Shown: positions 57,278-64,000 of the stretch, piece by piece
Numbering within the stretch: the first letter of the stretch is position 1
Layout of the letters: each line of letters opens with the position of its first letter
Origin: Porphyrobacter sp. ULC335
GTDB taxonomy: Bacteria > Pseudomonadota > Alphaproteobacteria > Sphingomonadales > Sphingomonadaceae
DNA: 64,000 bases
Assembly (NCBI RefSeq): GCF_025917005.1
Contig: NZ_CP078091.1
Span: 62,001 to 126,000, forward strand
Direction of reading: 5' to 3'
Notes under the pieces: model-generated
Told to the model about the DNA's origin: nothing
The model's database searches: none
Seen by the model: only the letters and a program-made list of their open reading frames with translations
Made by a program: the position numbers and the translations under genes

Positions 57278-57996
57278 TCGGACGCATTCTCTGGATCACG
57301 GCGCTGCTGGGCGTCGCGGGCATCACGACTGCCCTGCAGTTCGACAGGCAGGCGGACACAACGCCGTCGATCGCGCCGCTGGTGCCGACCCCCATGCGCG
57401 GTTACGCCCAGACCGGAATCGCCATCGCCGCACTTGAGGCGAACAACCCTGCCGCAGCGCTGGCCGCCGCCGAGGAGCTGGTGCGCCGCCGCCCGATGCC
57501 TGCGGAACACCTCACCCTGCTCGCAACCGCGCAGGCCAAGGCTGGCAAGGCCGAGGCCGCCGGGTTTACCGTGCAGATGGCCGCACAGCGCGGATGGCGT
57601 GAGCCGGTGGCGCAGGAAACCGTGCTGCGGCTCGCGCTCGGAGCGGGGGACAAGGCCGAAGCTGCCCGTCGCTATGCCGCACTGTTCCGCCGCGATGCGA
57701 CGCCCGATGCGCTGCTGATCGACCTCGGCCCGCAGGTACTGGGTGAGCCCAAGGGGCCTGCCCGCGAGACCTTTGCCGGGATCATCGCCGGTGCGACCCG
57801 CTGGCACGAAATGTTCCTCCAGCGCGGCGCGCGCGTCTTGCCGACCGACGCCTTCAGCGAAGTGGTCGCCGAAGCGATGGCGCGCAATGCGCAGTTCGAA
57901 TGCGACCCGCTGAAGCGCGCGGTCGAAAGCCTGCGCCAGCGCGATGCCGCCGCTGCGCAGCAACTCGCAGCCACCGTCGCGGGGCAGTGCCCCTAA
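57274..57996 (+). CDS. TPR-like membrane-anchored protein
   Basis: 240 residues. A single N-terminal helix (ILWITALLGVAGITTAL) anchors a periplasmic Ala/Glu-rich helical domain with tetratricopeptide-like units (AIAALEANNPAAALAAAEELVRRRP, TLLATAQAKAGKAEAAG, RLALGAGDKAEAARRY). Its start overlaps the O-antigen-ligase stop, so it may assist that enzyme. No enzymatic motif. It ends 4 bp into the convergent dehydrogenase gene. Confidence 0.75.
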   Translation: MIGRILWITALLGVAGITTALQFDRQADTTPSIAPLVPTPMRGYAQTGIAIAALEANNPAAALAAAEELVRRRPMPAEHLTLLATAQAKAGKAEAAGFTVQMAAQRGWREPVAQETVLRLALGAGDKAEAARRYAALFRRDATPDALLIDLGPQVLGEPKGPARETFAGIIAGATRWHEMFLQRGARVLPTDAFSEVVAEAMARNAQFECDPLKRAVESLRQRDAAAAQQLAATVAGQCP

Positions 57997-58859
57997 AGCG
58001 TGCGAATGATGCCGGAGAAATCGGTCCCGGCATTGTCCTTGGCAAAGGCTTCGTAGATCGCGCGGGCGTGTTCGCCGAGCGCGACTGTCGCCCCCGCACC
58101 CGCCGCCGCTTCCATCGCCAGCTTGAGATCCTTCAGCATCAGCCCGGCGGCGAATCCACCTTGATAGCCGTTGTCCGCCGGGGTCACCGGACCGACGCCG
58201 GGGACTGGGCAATAGGACGTCATCGACCAGCACTGGCCGGATGAAACGCTGGAGATGTCGTAGAAGGTCTGCGGATCAAGCCCCAGCTTTTCAGCCATGG
58301 CAAAGGCCTCGCAGGTGCCGATCATGTGGATCGCCAGCAGCATGTTGTTGCAGATCTTGGCTGCTTGTCCGGTGCCGGGCCCGCCTGCGTGGATCACCGC
58401 CTTGCCCATCGCGGCAAGGATCGGCTGAGCGCGGGCGAAGGCTTCGTCAGAACCGCCGACCATAAAGGTCAAGGTGCCGCCATTGGCTGCCGCGATGCCG
58501 CCCGAAACGGGCGCATCGACCATCTGGTAGCCATGCGCCTCGGTCACCTCGATCACCTCGCGCGCGGTGGCGACGTCGATGGTGGAGCAATCGAGCATGA
58601 TCGCGCCCTCGGGGGCATGGCCGATCACGTCGTCCCAATAGACCTGTTTGACGATCTGGCCGTTGGGCAACATCGAGACGACCGCCTCAGCGGTGGCGCA
58701 GGCTTCCTTGGCGGTGGCGAAAGTGCTGCAACCCGCCTCACGCGCGGCGGTGAGCGCGGCTTCGCTCAGGTCGAAGGCGCGGACCTCGTGGCCTGCCTTC
58801 ACAAGGTTCGCGGCCATCCCGCCGCCCATGTTGCCGAGGCCGATAAAGGCGATTTTCAT
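57993..58859 (-). CDS. mmsB: 3-hydroxyisobutyrate dehydrogenase
   Basis: 288 residues from ATG at 58859; the longer frame to 58943 lacks family resemblance. MKIAFIGLGNMGGGMAANLVKAGHEV is the beta-HAD N-terminal NAD-binding motif, DAPVSGGIAAANGGTLTFMVGG the substrate-binding block, and GPGTGQAAKICNNMLLAIHM carries the catalytic Lys. It oxidises 3-hydroxyisobutyrate to methylmalonate semialdehyde, the fourth step seen here of valine breakdown. It is in line with the other valine genes upstream. Confidence 0.94.
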   Translation of the reverse strand: MKIAFIGLGNMGGGMAANLVKAGHEVRAFDLSEAALTAAREAGCSTFATAKEACATAEAVVSMLPNGQIVKQVYWDDVIGHAPEGAIMLDCSTIDVATAREVIEVTEAHGYQMVDAPVSGGIAAANGGTLTFMVGGSDEAFARAQPILAAMGKAVIHAGGPGTGQAAKICNNMLLAIHMIGTCEAFAMAEKLGLDPQTFYDISSVSSGQCWSMTSYCPVPGVGPVTPADNGYQGGFAAGLMLKDLKLAMEAAAGAGATVALGEHARAIYEAFAKDNAGTDFSGIIRTL

Positions 58860-58870
58860 GTCACTCTCCC

Positions 58871-59071
58871 TTACCCGATCTGCTCGATCAGGATTGCTAC
58901 GCCGAGCAGCGCAACCAACACGCCGCCCACGCCGTAAAACCAACCCTCAATAATACTGGTGGTTTTCAAGAGGCGGGAGCGCGTGGCCCGGCGCGCCTGC
59001 CAGATGGCGATCCCGACGGTGCCAAGACCGCCGAAAAGCAGCATGAGGCCTGCAATCACCGCCCCTTCCAC
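58871..59071 (-). CDS. Small two-helix membrane protein
   Basis: 66 residues. Two hydrophobic helices ([20 protein letters not shown] and [22 protein letters not shown]) flank a basic loop [17 protein letters not shown] at 59071 overlaps the enoyl-CoA hydratase stop by 16 bp; GTG at 59059 after GGAAGGGG is an alternative. No recognised domain. Confidence 0.6.
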   Translation of the reverse strand: MEGAVIAGLMLLFGGLGTVGIAIWQARRATRSRLLKTTSIIEGWFYGVGGVLVALLGVAILIEQIG

Positions 59072-59853
59072 TGTCCTTCGCGCTTTTCGATAAACGCCGC
59101 CATGCCTTCGGCCTTATCCTCGGAGGCGGTGAGGATCTGGAAGATGCGGCGTTCGACGATCAAGCCCTGATCGAGGGTCATTTCAAACGCCGAGTTGACC
59201 ATTTCCTTGTTGGCGATCACCGCCATCGGCGGCATTGCGGCAATGATCGCGGCGGTCTTGAGCGTTTCGGCGATCAGTTCTTCATGCGGAACCACGCGGG
59301 CAACGAGGTTGCTGCGCTCGGCCTCCTCGGCGTTCATCATCCGGCCCGTGAGGCACATCTCCATCGACTTCGACTTGCCGATCGCGCGGGTGAGCCGCTG
59401 GCTACCGCCCATGCCGGGAGCAACGCCAAGCTTGATTTCGGGCTGGCCAAAGCGCGCCTTGTCGGAGCAGATGATGAAGTCCGCCATCATCGCAAGCTCG
59501 CACCCGCCACCCAGAGCGAAGCCGTTGACTGCCGCGATCCATGGCTTGCGGGTCTTCTTGACGATCTCGGCCGTCCAGGGGCTGAAGAAATCGTCGAGGA
59601 AAAAGTCGGCGGCCGCCTTGTCGCTCATTTCCTTGATGTCCGCGCCTGCCGCAAAGGCCTTGTCACCGCTGCCGGTGAGGATCGCGCACAGCTGCGTTGC
59701 GTCCGCCTGATAGGCGGCGAAGGCATGGATCAGCTCTTCCAGCACCTTGGAATTGAGGGCATTCAGCGCCTGCGGGCGGTTGATCGTCAGCAGCGTGACG
59801 CCCTTTGTGCCGCGCGCGTCGGTTTCGACGAGAATCGTTTCGTAAGTGGCCAT
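59056..59853 (-). CDS. Enoyl-CoA hydratase
   Basis: 265 residues, crotonase fold. The oxyanion-hole residues are in [11 protein letters not shown] near 68 and [14 protein letters not shown] near 110; both catalytic Glu of hydratases are kept (GGGCELAMM and [10 protein letters not shown]). In this operon it probably hydrates methacrylyl-CoA to 3-hydroxyisobutyryl-CoA, although short-chain enoyl-CoA hydratases are broad. It starts 34 bp downstream of a palindromic operator candidate. Confidence 0.93.
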   Translation of the reverse strand: MATYETILVETDARGTKGVTLLTINRPQALNALNSKVLEELIHAFAAYQADATQLCAILTGSGDKAFAAGADIKEMSDKAAADFFLDDFFSPWTAEIVKKTRKPWIAAVNGFALGGGCELAMMADFIICSDKARFGQPEIKLGVAPGMGGSQRLTRAIGKSKSMEMCLTGRMMNAEEAERSNLVARVVPHEELIAETLKTAAIIAAMPPMAVIANKEMVNSAFEMTLDQGLIVERRIFQILTASEDKAEGMAAFIEKREGQWKGR

Positions 59854-59870
59854 CGGCCTTTCTCTCCTTC

Positions 59871-59981
59871 GTCACCCTGAACTTGTTTGACCGGCGGTCA
59901 ACTTCGTTTCCAGGGTCCATGCTTCGGTCCGCACCGATTTCGCTATTGGCAAAATGGATGCTGAAACAAGTTCAGCATGAC
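59871..59981. repeat. Extragenic inverted repeat (REP-like)
   Basis: GTCACCCTGAACTTGTTT (59871-59888) is matched by the inverted AAACAAGTTCAGCATGAC (59964-59981), with 2 mismatches in 18. This element type (CCTGAACTTGTTTCAG core) is frequent between genes of sphingomonads. It fills most of the 141-bp gap between the hydratase and hydrolase genes and may fold in RNA. Confidence 0.75.
59887..59901. promoter_or_regulatory. Palindromic operator candidate for the hydratase gene
   Basis: TTGACCGGCGGTCAA is a perfect 15-bp palindrome around a central G, 34 bp upstream of the enoyl-CoA hydratase start. It resembles TetR-type operators of acyl-CoA degradation genes. It lies within the loop of the larger inverted repeat, overlapping its left arm by two bases. 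Confidence 0.55.
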
Positions 59982-59994
59982 GGTGCTGAGGTGA

Positions 59995-61053
59995 TTAGGC
60001 GAGCGGCACCCACTCCTCGCCCGCTGGCAGTGGCGCGAAGATCGCGTCGAGCAGGTCGTCGGTGACCTCCTCGGGTGTGGCCGGGTTCCACTTGGGATCG
60101 CCCGTCTTGTCGACGATCACCGCGCGCACGCCTTCGGCGAAGTCCGGACGGGTCAGCACACGGCTGGCGATGCGGTACTCCATCCGCATGTTGTCGGCAA
60201 AGTCGGTCATGCCGGCACTCTCCGCCAGTTGGCGCAGCGCGACCTTGCAGGTCTGCGGGCTCTTTGTGCCGAGCGTATCGCGCTCCTTCATCGCCCAGTC
60301 GTCGCCCGCATCGGCTGCCGATTCAAGGCTGGCGAGAATGTCCTCGTATCGATCCGAGGCGAAGTGCTTGGCGATCTTGTCCGCGTTGGCCTCGATCCGC
60401 GCCTTGGGCGGGGTGCCGACGGGTTCACTAAGGATGCCGGGAATGCGATCAGGATGATCGTGGATGCGCGTCTTGAGATCCTCGATCATGTCGTGCGGCA
60501 CGTAATGGCTAGCAAGTCCGGTCCACAGGCACTCGGCCCCGTCGAGCCGCGCGCCGGTGAGGGCGAGGAACTGGCCGAGCCGCCGCCCCAGCCGCGCAAG
60601 ATACCAGCCGCCGCCGACATCGGGAAACAGGCCGATGCCGGTTTCGGGCATGGCGAAGCGGGTGTTTTCCGTCGCCACGCGATACTTCGCGGGCTGCGAG
60701 ATGCCGACGCCGCCGCCCATCGTTATGCCGTCCATGAAGGCGACGATCGGCTTGGCATAGGTGAACATCTGGTGGTTGAGCTGGTATTCGTCGTGAAAGA
60801 ACTTCCGGCCCGATGCGCCCCCGTCGTTCAGCGCCGAATCCCGCAGGAAGGCAATGTCGCCGCCCGCACAGAAGCCGCGCCCCTCGGCATGATCCAGGAT
60901 CACCGCCTTGATGGTGTCATCGCGTGCCCATTCGGTCAGGGCCGCGCTCATCGCGTGGCACATCTCCAGCGTCAGCGCGTGCAGCGCCTTGGGCCGGTTA
61001 AGGCTGATATGGCCGATCGGGCCATTCGTACGGATCAGAACGTCTTCGGTCAT
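59995..61053 (-). CDS. 3-hydroxyisobutyryl-CoA hydrolase
   Basis: 352 residues from ATG at 61053, overlapping the VOC-protein stop by 4 bp. The crotonase core has HAEGRGFCAGGDIAFLRD, GITMGGGVGISQPAKYRVATE and MPETGIGLFPDVGGGWYLARL; the Glu in PETG and Asp in FPDVGG are the catalytic pair of HIBYL-CoA hydrolases. The extra 90 C-terminal residues (DDWAMKERDTLGTKSPQTCKVALRQL...) match the ECH_2 extension. It releases free 3-hydroxyisobutyrate from the CoA ester in valine catabolism. Confidence 0.94.
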   Translation of the reverse strand: MTEDVLIRTNGPIGHISLNRPKALHALTLEMCHAMSAALTEWARDDTIKAVILDHAEGRGFCAGGDIAFLRDSALNDGGASGRKFFHDEYQLNHQMFTYAKPIVAFMDGITMGGGVGISQPAKYRVATENTRFAMPETGIGLFPDVGGGWYLARLGRRLGQFLALTGARLDGAECLWTGLASHYVPHDMIEDLKTRIHDHPDRIPGILSEPVGTPPKARIEANADKIAKHFASDRYEDILASLESAADAGDDWAMKERDTLGTKSPQTCKVALRQLAESAGMTDFADNMRMEYRIASRVLTRPDFAEGVRAVIVDKTGDPKWNPATPEEVTDDLLDAIFAPLPAGEEWVPLA

Positions 61054-61445
61054 TGCCCCGGTACTTTCGGTTCGATCAGGTCCCAGCGATTTCCAAATGG
61101 ATCGCTGAACACCGCAACTGTGCCATAGCATTCGTGGCGCGGCTGCTCTTGAAACATCACCCCTGCGGCGACAAGCCGTGCATGGGATTCTGCGAAATCA
61201 TCAGTGTGCGCGAAAAAGCCCACCCGGCCGCCGGTCTGATTGCCGATGGCGTCGGTTTGCGCGGCGTTGGCGGCCTGAGCGAGCAAAAGCCGTCCGCCAT
61301 CCTTGCCGCCGACCACGACCCAGCGCTTGCCGCCGCCCATGTCGCTATCCTCGATCAGATCGAAGCCGAGCGCATCGACGCAGAATGCAATGCCGGCATC
61401 GTAATCGGGCACCACCAGCGTTGTCAGGGCAAGCCTAGTGGCCAT
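61050..61445 (-). CDS. VOC-family (glyoxalase-like) protein
   Basis: 131 residues. Two beta-alpha-beta-beta-beta modules start at LALTTLVVPDYDAGIAFCVDALGF and GRVGFFAHTDDFAESHARLVAAG, ending in SDPFGNRWDLIEP. The ATG at 61445 overlaps the acyl-CoA dehydrogenase stop, so the three genes are coupled. A glyoxalase or methylmalonyl-CoA-epimerase-like task is possible; the exact reaction is unknown. Confidence 0.88.
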   Translation of the reverse strand: MATRLALTTLVVPDYDAGIAFCVDALGFDLIEDSDMGGGKRWVVVGGKDGGRLLLAQAANAAQTDAIGNQTGGRVGFFAHTDDFAESHARLVAAGVMFQEQPRHECYGTVAVFSDPFGNRWDLIEPKVPGQ

Positions 61446-62590
61446 CACTGGCGCAGCAGGTCCCGGCCCACGACCATGCGCATGATCTGGTTGGTGCCTT
61501 CGAGGATCGAATGCACGCGCAGATCGCGCCAGAAGCGCTCGATCGGGTAATCCTGAAGATAGCCGTAGCCCCCGAACAGCTGAAGCGCACGGTCGACCAC
61601 GGACGAGCCGTTATCGGTCGCCAGCCGCTTGGCCATGGCAGAGAAGCGCGTCTTGTCCGGCGCGTTGTCAGTCACCTTGGCGGCCGCGAGATAAAGCAGC
61701 GCGCGCGCGGCCTCCAGATCGGTCGCCATGTCGGCAAGCATGAACTGGGTGTTCTGGAATTCCGACACGGGCTGGCCGAACTGGGTGCGTTCCTTGGTGT
61801 ATTTGATCGCTTCGTCCAGGCACCTTTGCGCCCCGCCGAGCGAGCAGGCACCGATGTTCAGCCGCCCGCCATCAAGCCCCATCATCGCGATCCGGAAACC
61901 TTCGCCCTCGCCGCCGACGAGGTTCTCCACCGGCACGCGCACATCCTCGAGGATCAGCTGCGCGGTCGGCTGCGAGTGCCAGCCGAGCTTGCGCTCGTTC
62001 GCGCCGAAGCTGACGCCGGGCATGTCCTTTTCGATCACCATGCAGGTGATGCCCTTGGGGCCATCTTCGCCGGTGCGGACCATCACGACATAGACCTCGT
62101 TCGACCCCGCGCCGGAGATGAACTGCTTGGTGCCGTTGAGCACGTAGTGGTCGCCGTCCCGCCGCGCGATGGTGCGAAGCGCTGCTGCGTCAGACCCGCT
62201 CGAAGGCTCGGTCAGGCAATAGCTGGCAATCTGCTCCATGGTGATGAGGCTGGGCAGGTACTTGGCCTTGACCGCCTCCCCGCCGAAGCGGTCGATCATC
62301 CAGGCGGCCATGTTGTGGATCGAGATGAAGGCGGAGGTGGAAGGGCAGCCATAGGCCATCGCCTCCATGATCAGCGCCGCTTCCAGCCGCCCCAGCCCGA
62401 TGCCGCCCGATTGTTCGGAAACATAGATCGCCCCGAAGCCGAGTTCGGCGCTGCGCTGGATCACATCCTTGGGGAAGATGTGCTTCTCGTCCCACTCTGC
62501 CGCGTGGGGCGTGATGTTGTCCGCGGTAAAGCGCTGCGCGACCTCGCGGATGGCGAGCTGATCGTCGGTGAGTTGGAATTGTCCGTGCAT
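61445..62590 (-). CDS. Acyl-CoA dehydrogenase (isobutyryl-CoA dehydrogenase-like)
   Basis: 381 residues from ATG at 62590. ITPHAAEWDEKHIFPKDVI, YCLTEPSSGSDAAALRT (FAD/substrate), and ERTQFGQPVSEFQNTQFMLADMATDLEAARALLY are family motifs; the catalytic base is Glu in ILEGTNQIMRM near 370. The pattern is that of ACAD8. Together with the hydratase, hydrolase and dehydrogenase downstream it completes the route from isobutyryl-CoA to methylmalonate semialdehyde. Confidence 0.93.
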   Translation of the reverse strand: MHGQFQLTDDQLAIREVAQRFTADNITPHAAEWDEKHIFPKDVIQRSAELGFGAIYVSEQSGGIGLGRLEAALIMEAMAYGCPSTSAFISIHNMAAWMIDRFGGEAVKAKYLPSLITMEQIASYCLTEPSSGSDAAALRTIARRDGDHYVLNGTKQFISGAGSNEVYVVMVRTGEDGPKGITCMVIEKDMPGVSFGANERKLGWHSQPTAQLILEDVRVPVENLVGGEGEGFRIAMMGLDGGRLNIGACSLGGAQRCLDEAIKYTKERTQFGQPVSEFQNTQFMLADMATDLEAARALLYLAAAKVTDNAPDKTRFSAMAKRLATDNGSSVVDRALQLFGGYGYLQDYPIERFWRDLRVHSILEGTNQIMRMVVGRDLLRQ

Positions 62591-62716
62591 GGCGACGTGC
62601 TCTAGCCGCCTTGTGCGCCCGCGAAAAGAGCAGCACGCACCCATACCTCATGGAAATTTGTTAGGGCCGCCCCCACCCGCGAAACCAAACGAAGCCCTGG
62701 CATCGTATCTGGACAC

Positions 62717-63097
62717 ATGAAAGCCGCCACACCCACCTTGTTCATGGTCTATAATGCCGATGGCGGCATCCTGAGCGCGCTTGGCGACATGGTGCACAAG
62801 ATCGTGTCACCATCGACCTATCCGTGCTCGCTATGCGCGCTCACCTATGGGCCGTTTTCGATGCGGCGCGAGTGGCGGGAGTTCCTGTCAGGGCTGCGGT
62901 ATGCGAAAATCTTTCTATATCGCGACGAGCTGCGCAGCGATCTGGGAATGTCCGGACTGGCACTGCCGGCAATCCTGCGGGCGTGTGGCCCGGGAGAGCC
63001 CGAAGTGCTGGTGAGCGCGGCAGAACTCGATGCTCTGGCCGATCTCGCCGCCCTGATTGCGCTGGTTGAGGCGCGGCTGGCCGAGGTCAAGAACTGA
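62717..63097 (+). CDS. Conserved-looking cytosolic protein of unknown function with CxxC motif
   Basis: 126 residues. The N-terminal TLFMVYNADGGILSALGDMVHKIVSPSTYPCSLCALTYGPFSMRREW contains a CSLC pair and an N-D-G turn; the C-terminal half is Leu/Ala-rich helix. No family was recognised. It is divergent from the acyl-CoA dehydrogenase and converges on the RidA gene, overlapping it by 11 bp. Confidence 0.72.
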   Translation: MKAATPTLFMVYNADGGILSALGDMVHKIVSPSTYPCSLCALTYGPFSMRREWREFLSGLRYAKIFLYRDELRSDLGMSGLALPAILRACGPGEPEVLVSAAELDALADLAALIALVEARLAEVKN

Positions 63098-63494
63098 CGC
63101 GCAGCACCGCCTCGGCCTCGATCTCCACACGCCATTCGGGGCGGCATAGCCAAGCGACGCCCGCCATCGTAGCGGCGGGCCTGGCTTCCGCGAAGAAGCG
63201 CGCGTGTACCGCGCCGACGGCATCCTGATCTGCGGGGTCGGTGAGCAACATCCGCGTGCGCACCACATCGGCGGCAGTCCCTCCCAGTTCCTCGATTGCC
63301 GCGACGATGATTGTCAGGCAGCGCTCCGCCTGTTCCGCCGCGCCGCCCGGCGTGGTCGATCCGTCAGGCTCCACCGGACCGGTTCCGGCCACGATGATCC
63401 GGTCACCCTGCCGCACTGCGCGGGCAAAGCCGAAGGTCGCCTCGAACGGCGAGCCGGAGGTCGCCCAACGGCGCGCCGAAGGCTGATCGCTCAT
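63087..63494 (-). CDS. RidA/YjgF-family protein
   Basis: 135 residues from ATG at 63494, overlapping the preceding stop by 4 bp. ATSGSPFEATFGFARAVRQGDRIIVAGTGPV, then QAERCLTIIVAAIEELGGTAADVVRTRMLLTD and PAATMAGVAWLCRPEWRVEIEAEAV match the Rid fold; the Arg in VRTRMLL corresponds to the carboxylate-binding Arg of imine deaminases. Such proteins hydrolyse reactive enamines/imines. The motif set is nearer to the Rid4-7 type than to classic RidA. Confidence 0.9.
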   Translation of the reverse strand: MSDQPSARRWATSGSPFEATFGFARAVRQGDRIIVAGTGPVEPDGSTTPGGAAEQAERCLTIIVAAIEELGGTAADVVRTRMLLTDPADQDAVGAVHARFFAEARPAATMAGVAWLCRPEWRVEIEAEAVLRVSS

Positions 63495-63826
63495 CCGCAG
63501 GTGACTTCGGTGATCTTCATGTTGGCGTCGTAGCGCACGTTCACGCGGTCCTCGCGGTAGTCCATCGTCCAAGCGCCGCCGGGAGGGCCCCAGCGCAGGC
63601 TGCGCGCGCCGCTATCCTTGAGGACGGCCTCGCCCATCGACTGGGTCGCATTGTGGCCGACATGGTACTGCGCCTTCTCGGCGTTGCAAATCATCGGCAG
63701 GGGCGGCGGCGGAACCGCTTCGGCGGTGTCGGGGTCATTGTCCTCGATGCTCACCACGCAGCCTGACACACCGATCGTCGCCACCACAGCCATCGCCGCA
63801 CGCCGCGCTGTTTTCACTATCCGCAT
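63491..63826 (-). CDS. I78-family peptidase inhibitor, lipoprotein
   Basis: 111 residues. The signal ends in a lipobox IGVSGC near residue 23. The I78 domain (PF11720) spans NAEKAQYHVGHNATQSMGEAVLKDSGARSLRWGPPGGAWTMDYREDRVNVRYD, with the terminal ITEVTCG giving a likely Cys pair. These proteins inhibit serine proteases. The gene is in line with the RidA gene. Confidence 0.9.
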   Translation of the reverse strand: MRIVKTARRAAMAVVATIGVSGCVVSIEDNDPDTAEAVPPPPLPMICNAEKAQYHVGHNATQSMGEAVLKDSGARSLRWGPPGGAWTMDYREDRVNVRYDANMKITEVTCG

Positions 63827-63913
63827 GATCTCTCCCTCGTGCCGACCGGGTTCTTCCGGCCTTACAAGATCAGGCTATCAGGCAGGGCGCGGAATTTGAA
63901 GTGGGCGCGGCGC

Positions 63914-64000
63914 TCAAGCCAGCGCCGCGACTTTCTCGGGCGGGAGCGAAGCTCCGGCCACCTTGGCGAGCGCATCGGGATCAAGCGGTCGCCCGATAAA
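63914..64000 (-). CDS. C-terminal fragment of an unidentified protein (gene runs off the window)
   Basis: A frame of 28 codons plus stop runs in from the right edge on the minus strand, reading ...IGRPLDPDALAKVAGASL... to ...KVAALA. It is too short for a family call. It ends 88 bp upstream of the I78 start. Confidence 0.55.
   Translation of the reverse strand, partial: FIGRPLDPDALAKVAGASLPPEKVAALA

Noticed and set aside
19533..57996. PEP-CTERM/exosortase-type EPS system
   Set aside because: HprK-, PqqD- and nucleotidyltransferase-like genes suggested it, but no exosortase, PEP-CTERM protein or PrsT/PrsK-type gene was found.

Overview
The window looks like chromosomal DNA of a GC-rich alphaproteobacterium, most likely an Erythrobacteraceae/Sphingomonadales strain. 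The reasons are a TonB-dependent receptor of the abundant sphingomonad type, a fused CysNC, sphingomonad-style extragenic inverted repeats, and close gene packing with many ATGA/TAATG/GTGA overlaps. The taxonomic call rests on protein style and gene order, not on a search.

Layout. 1-5.2 kb: end of a TonB receptor, an M14 carboxypeptidase lipoprotein, rpoZ, a phased 11-bp repeat array, an orphan ParA-type ATPase and a DUF3667 membrane protein. 5.2-9.8 kb: a two-DTG aspartyl protease behind an inverted-repeat promoter, a 2OG-Fe(II) oxygenase, ftsH and a TetR regulator. 9.8-14.2 kb: a four-gene DevBCA-like exporter (FtsX-type permease, ATPase, HlyD adaptor, outer-membrane factor) with a palindromic operator at its head. 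14.2-19.4 kb: MaoC hydratase and CaiB/BaiF racemase-type genes, then cysD-cysNC-cysQ for sulfate activation.

19.5-46.5 kb is a large Wzx/Wzy-type exopolysaccharide/capsule locus. It holds nucleotide-sugar dehydrogenases, WecB/WecC, five glycosyltransferases including a WecG/TagA type, Wza- and Wzc-like export proteins, a polymerase-like protein, a Wzx flippase, two methyltransferases, two acyltransferases, an SGNH hydrolase and the full dTDP-L-rhamnose operon. WecB/WecC/WecG together point to a ManNAcA residue, and rfbABCD to rhamnose. No priming transferase and no Wzb phosphatase is visible. Inside the locus sits a two-gene module resembling the head-spike base and head-spike fibre of the Rhodobacter gene transfer agent, which bind capsule.

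46.6-55.4 kb is a lasso-peptide type RiPP cluster: a nucleotidyltransferase, an ABC exporter, a PqqD-like RRE (B1), an HPr-kinase-like protein (K), a PRMT-like methyltransferase, a 43-residue precursor too short for routine ORF calling, an asparagine-synthetase-like cyclase without the glutaminase cysteine (C), a 2OG-like oxygenase, and a divergent transglutaminase-like B2 peptidase. The predicted core GSGASGSDGGGSMTMML starts two residues after the leader Thr and places Asp at ring position 8. Combined methyltransferase and oxygenase tailoring, and the position inside a polysaccharide locus, make this the best candidate for an undescribed system.

55.5-58 kb holds a small secreted/membrane protein, a second O-antigen-ligase-like protein and a TPR-like protein. 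58-63 kb is a valine (isobutyryl-CoA) degradation set (ACAD8-like, enoyl-CoA hydratase, HIBYL-CoA hydrolase, 3-hydroxyisobutyrate dehydrogenase) with a palindromic operator candidate. The window ends with RidA, an I78 inhibitor lipoprotein and a truncated gene. No rRNA, tRNA, CRISPR array or insertion sequence was recognised.
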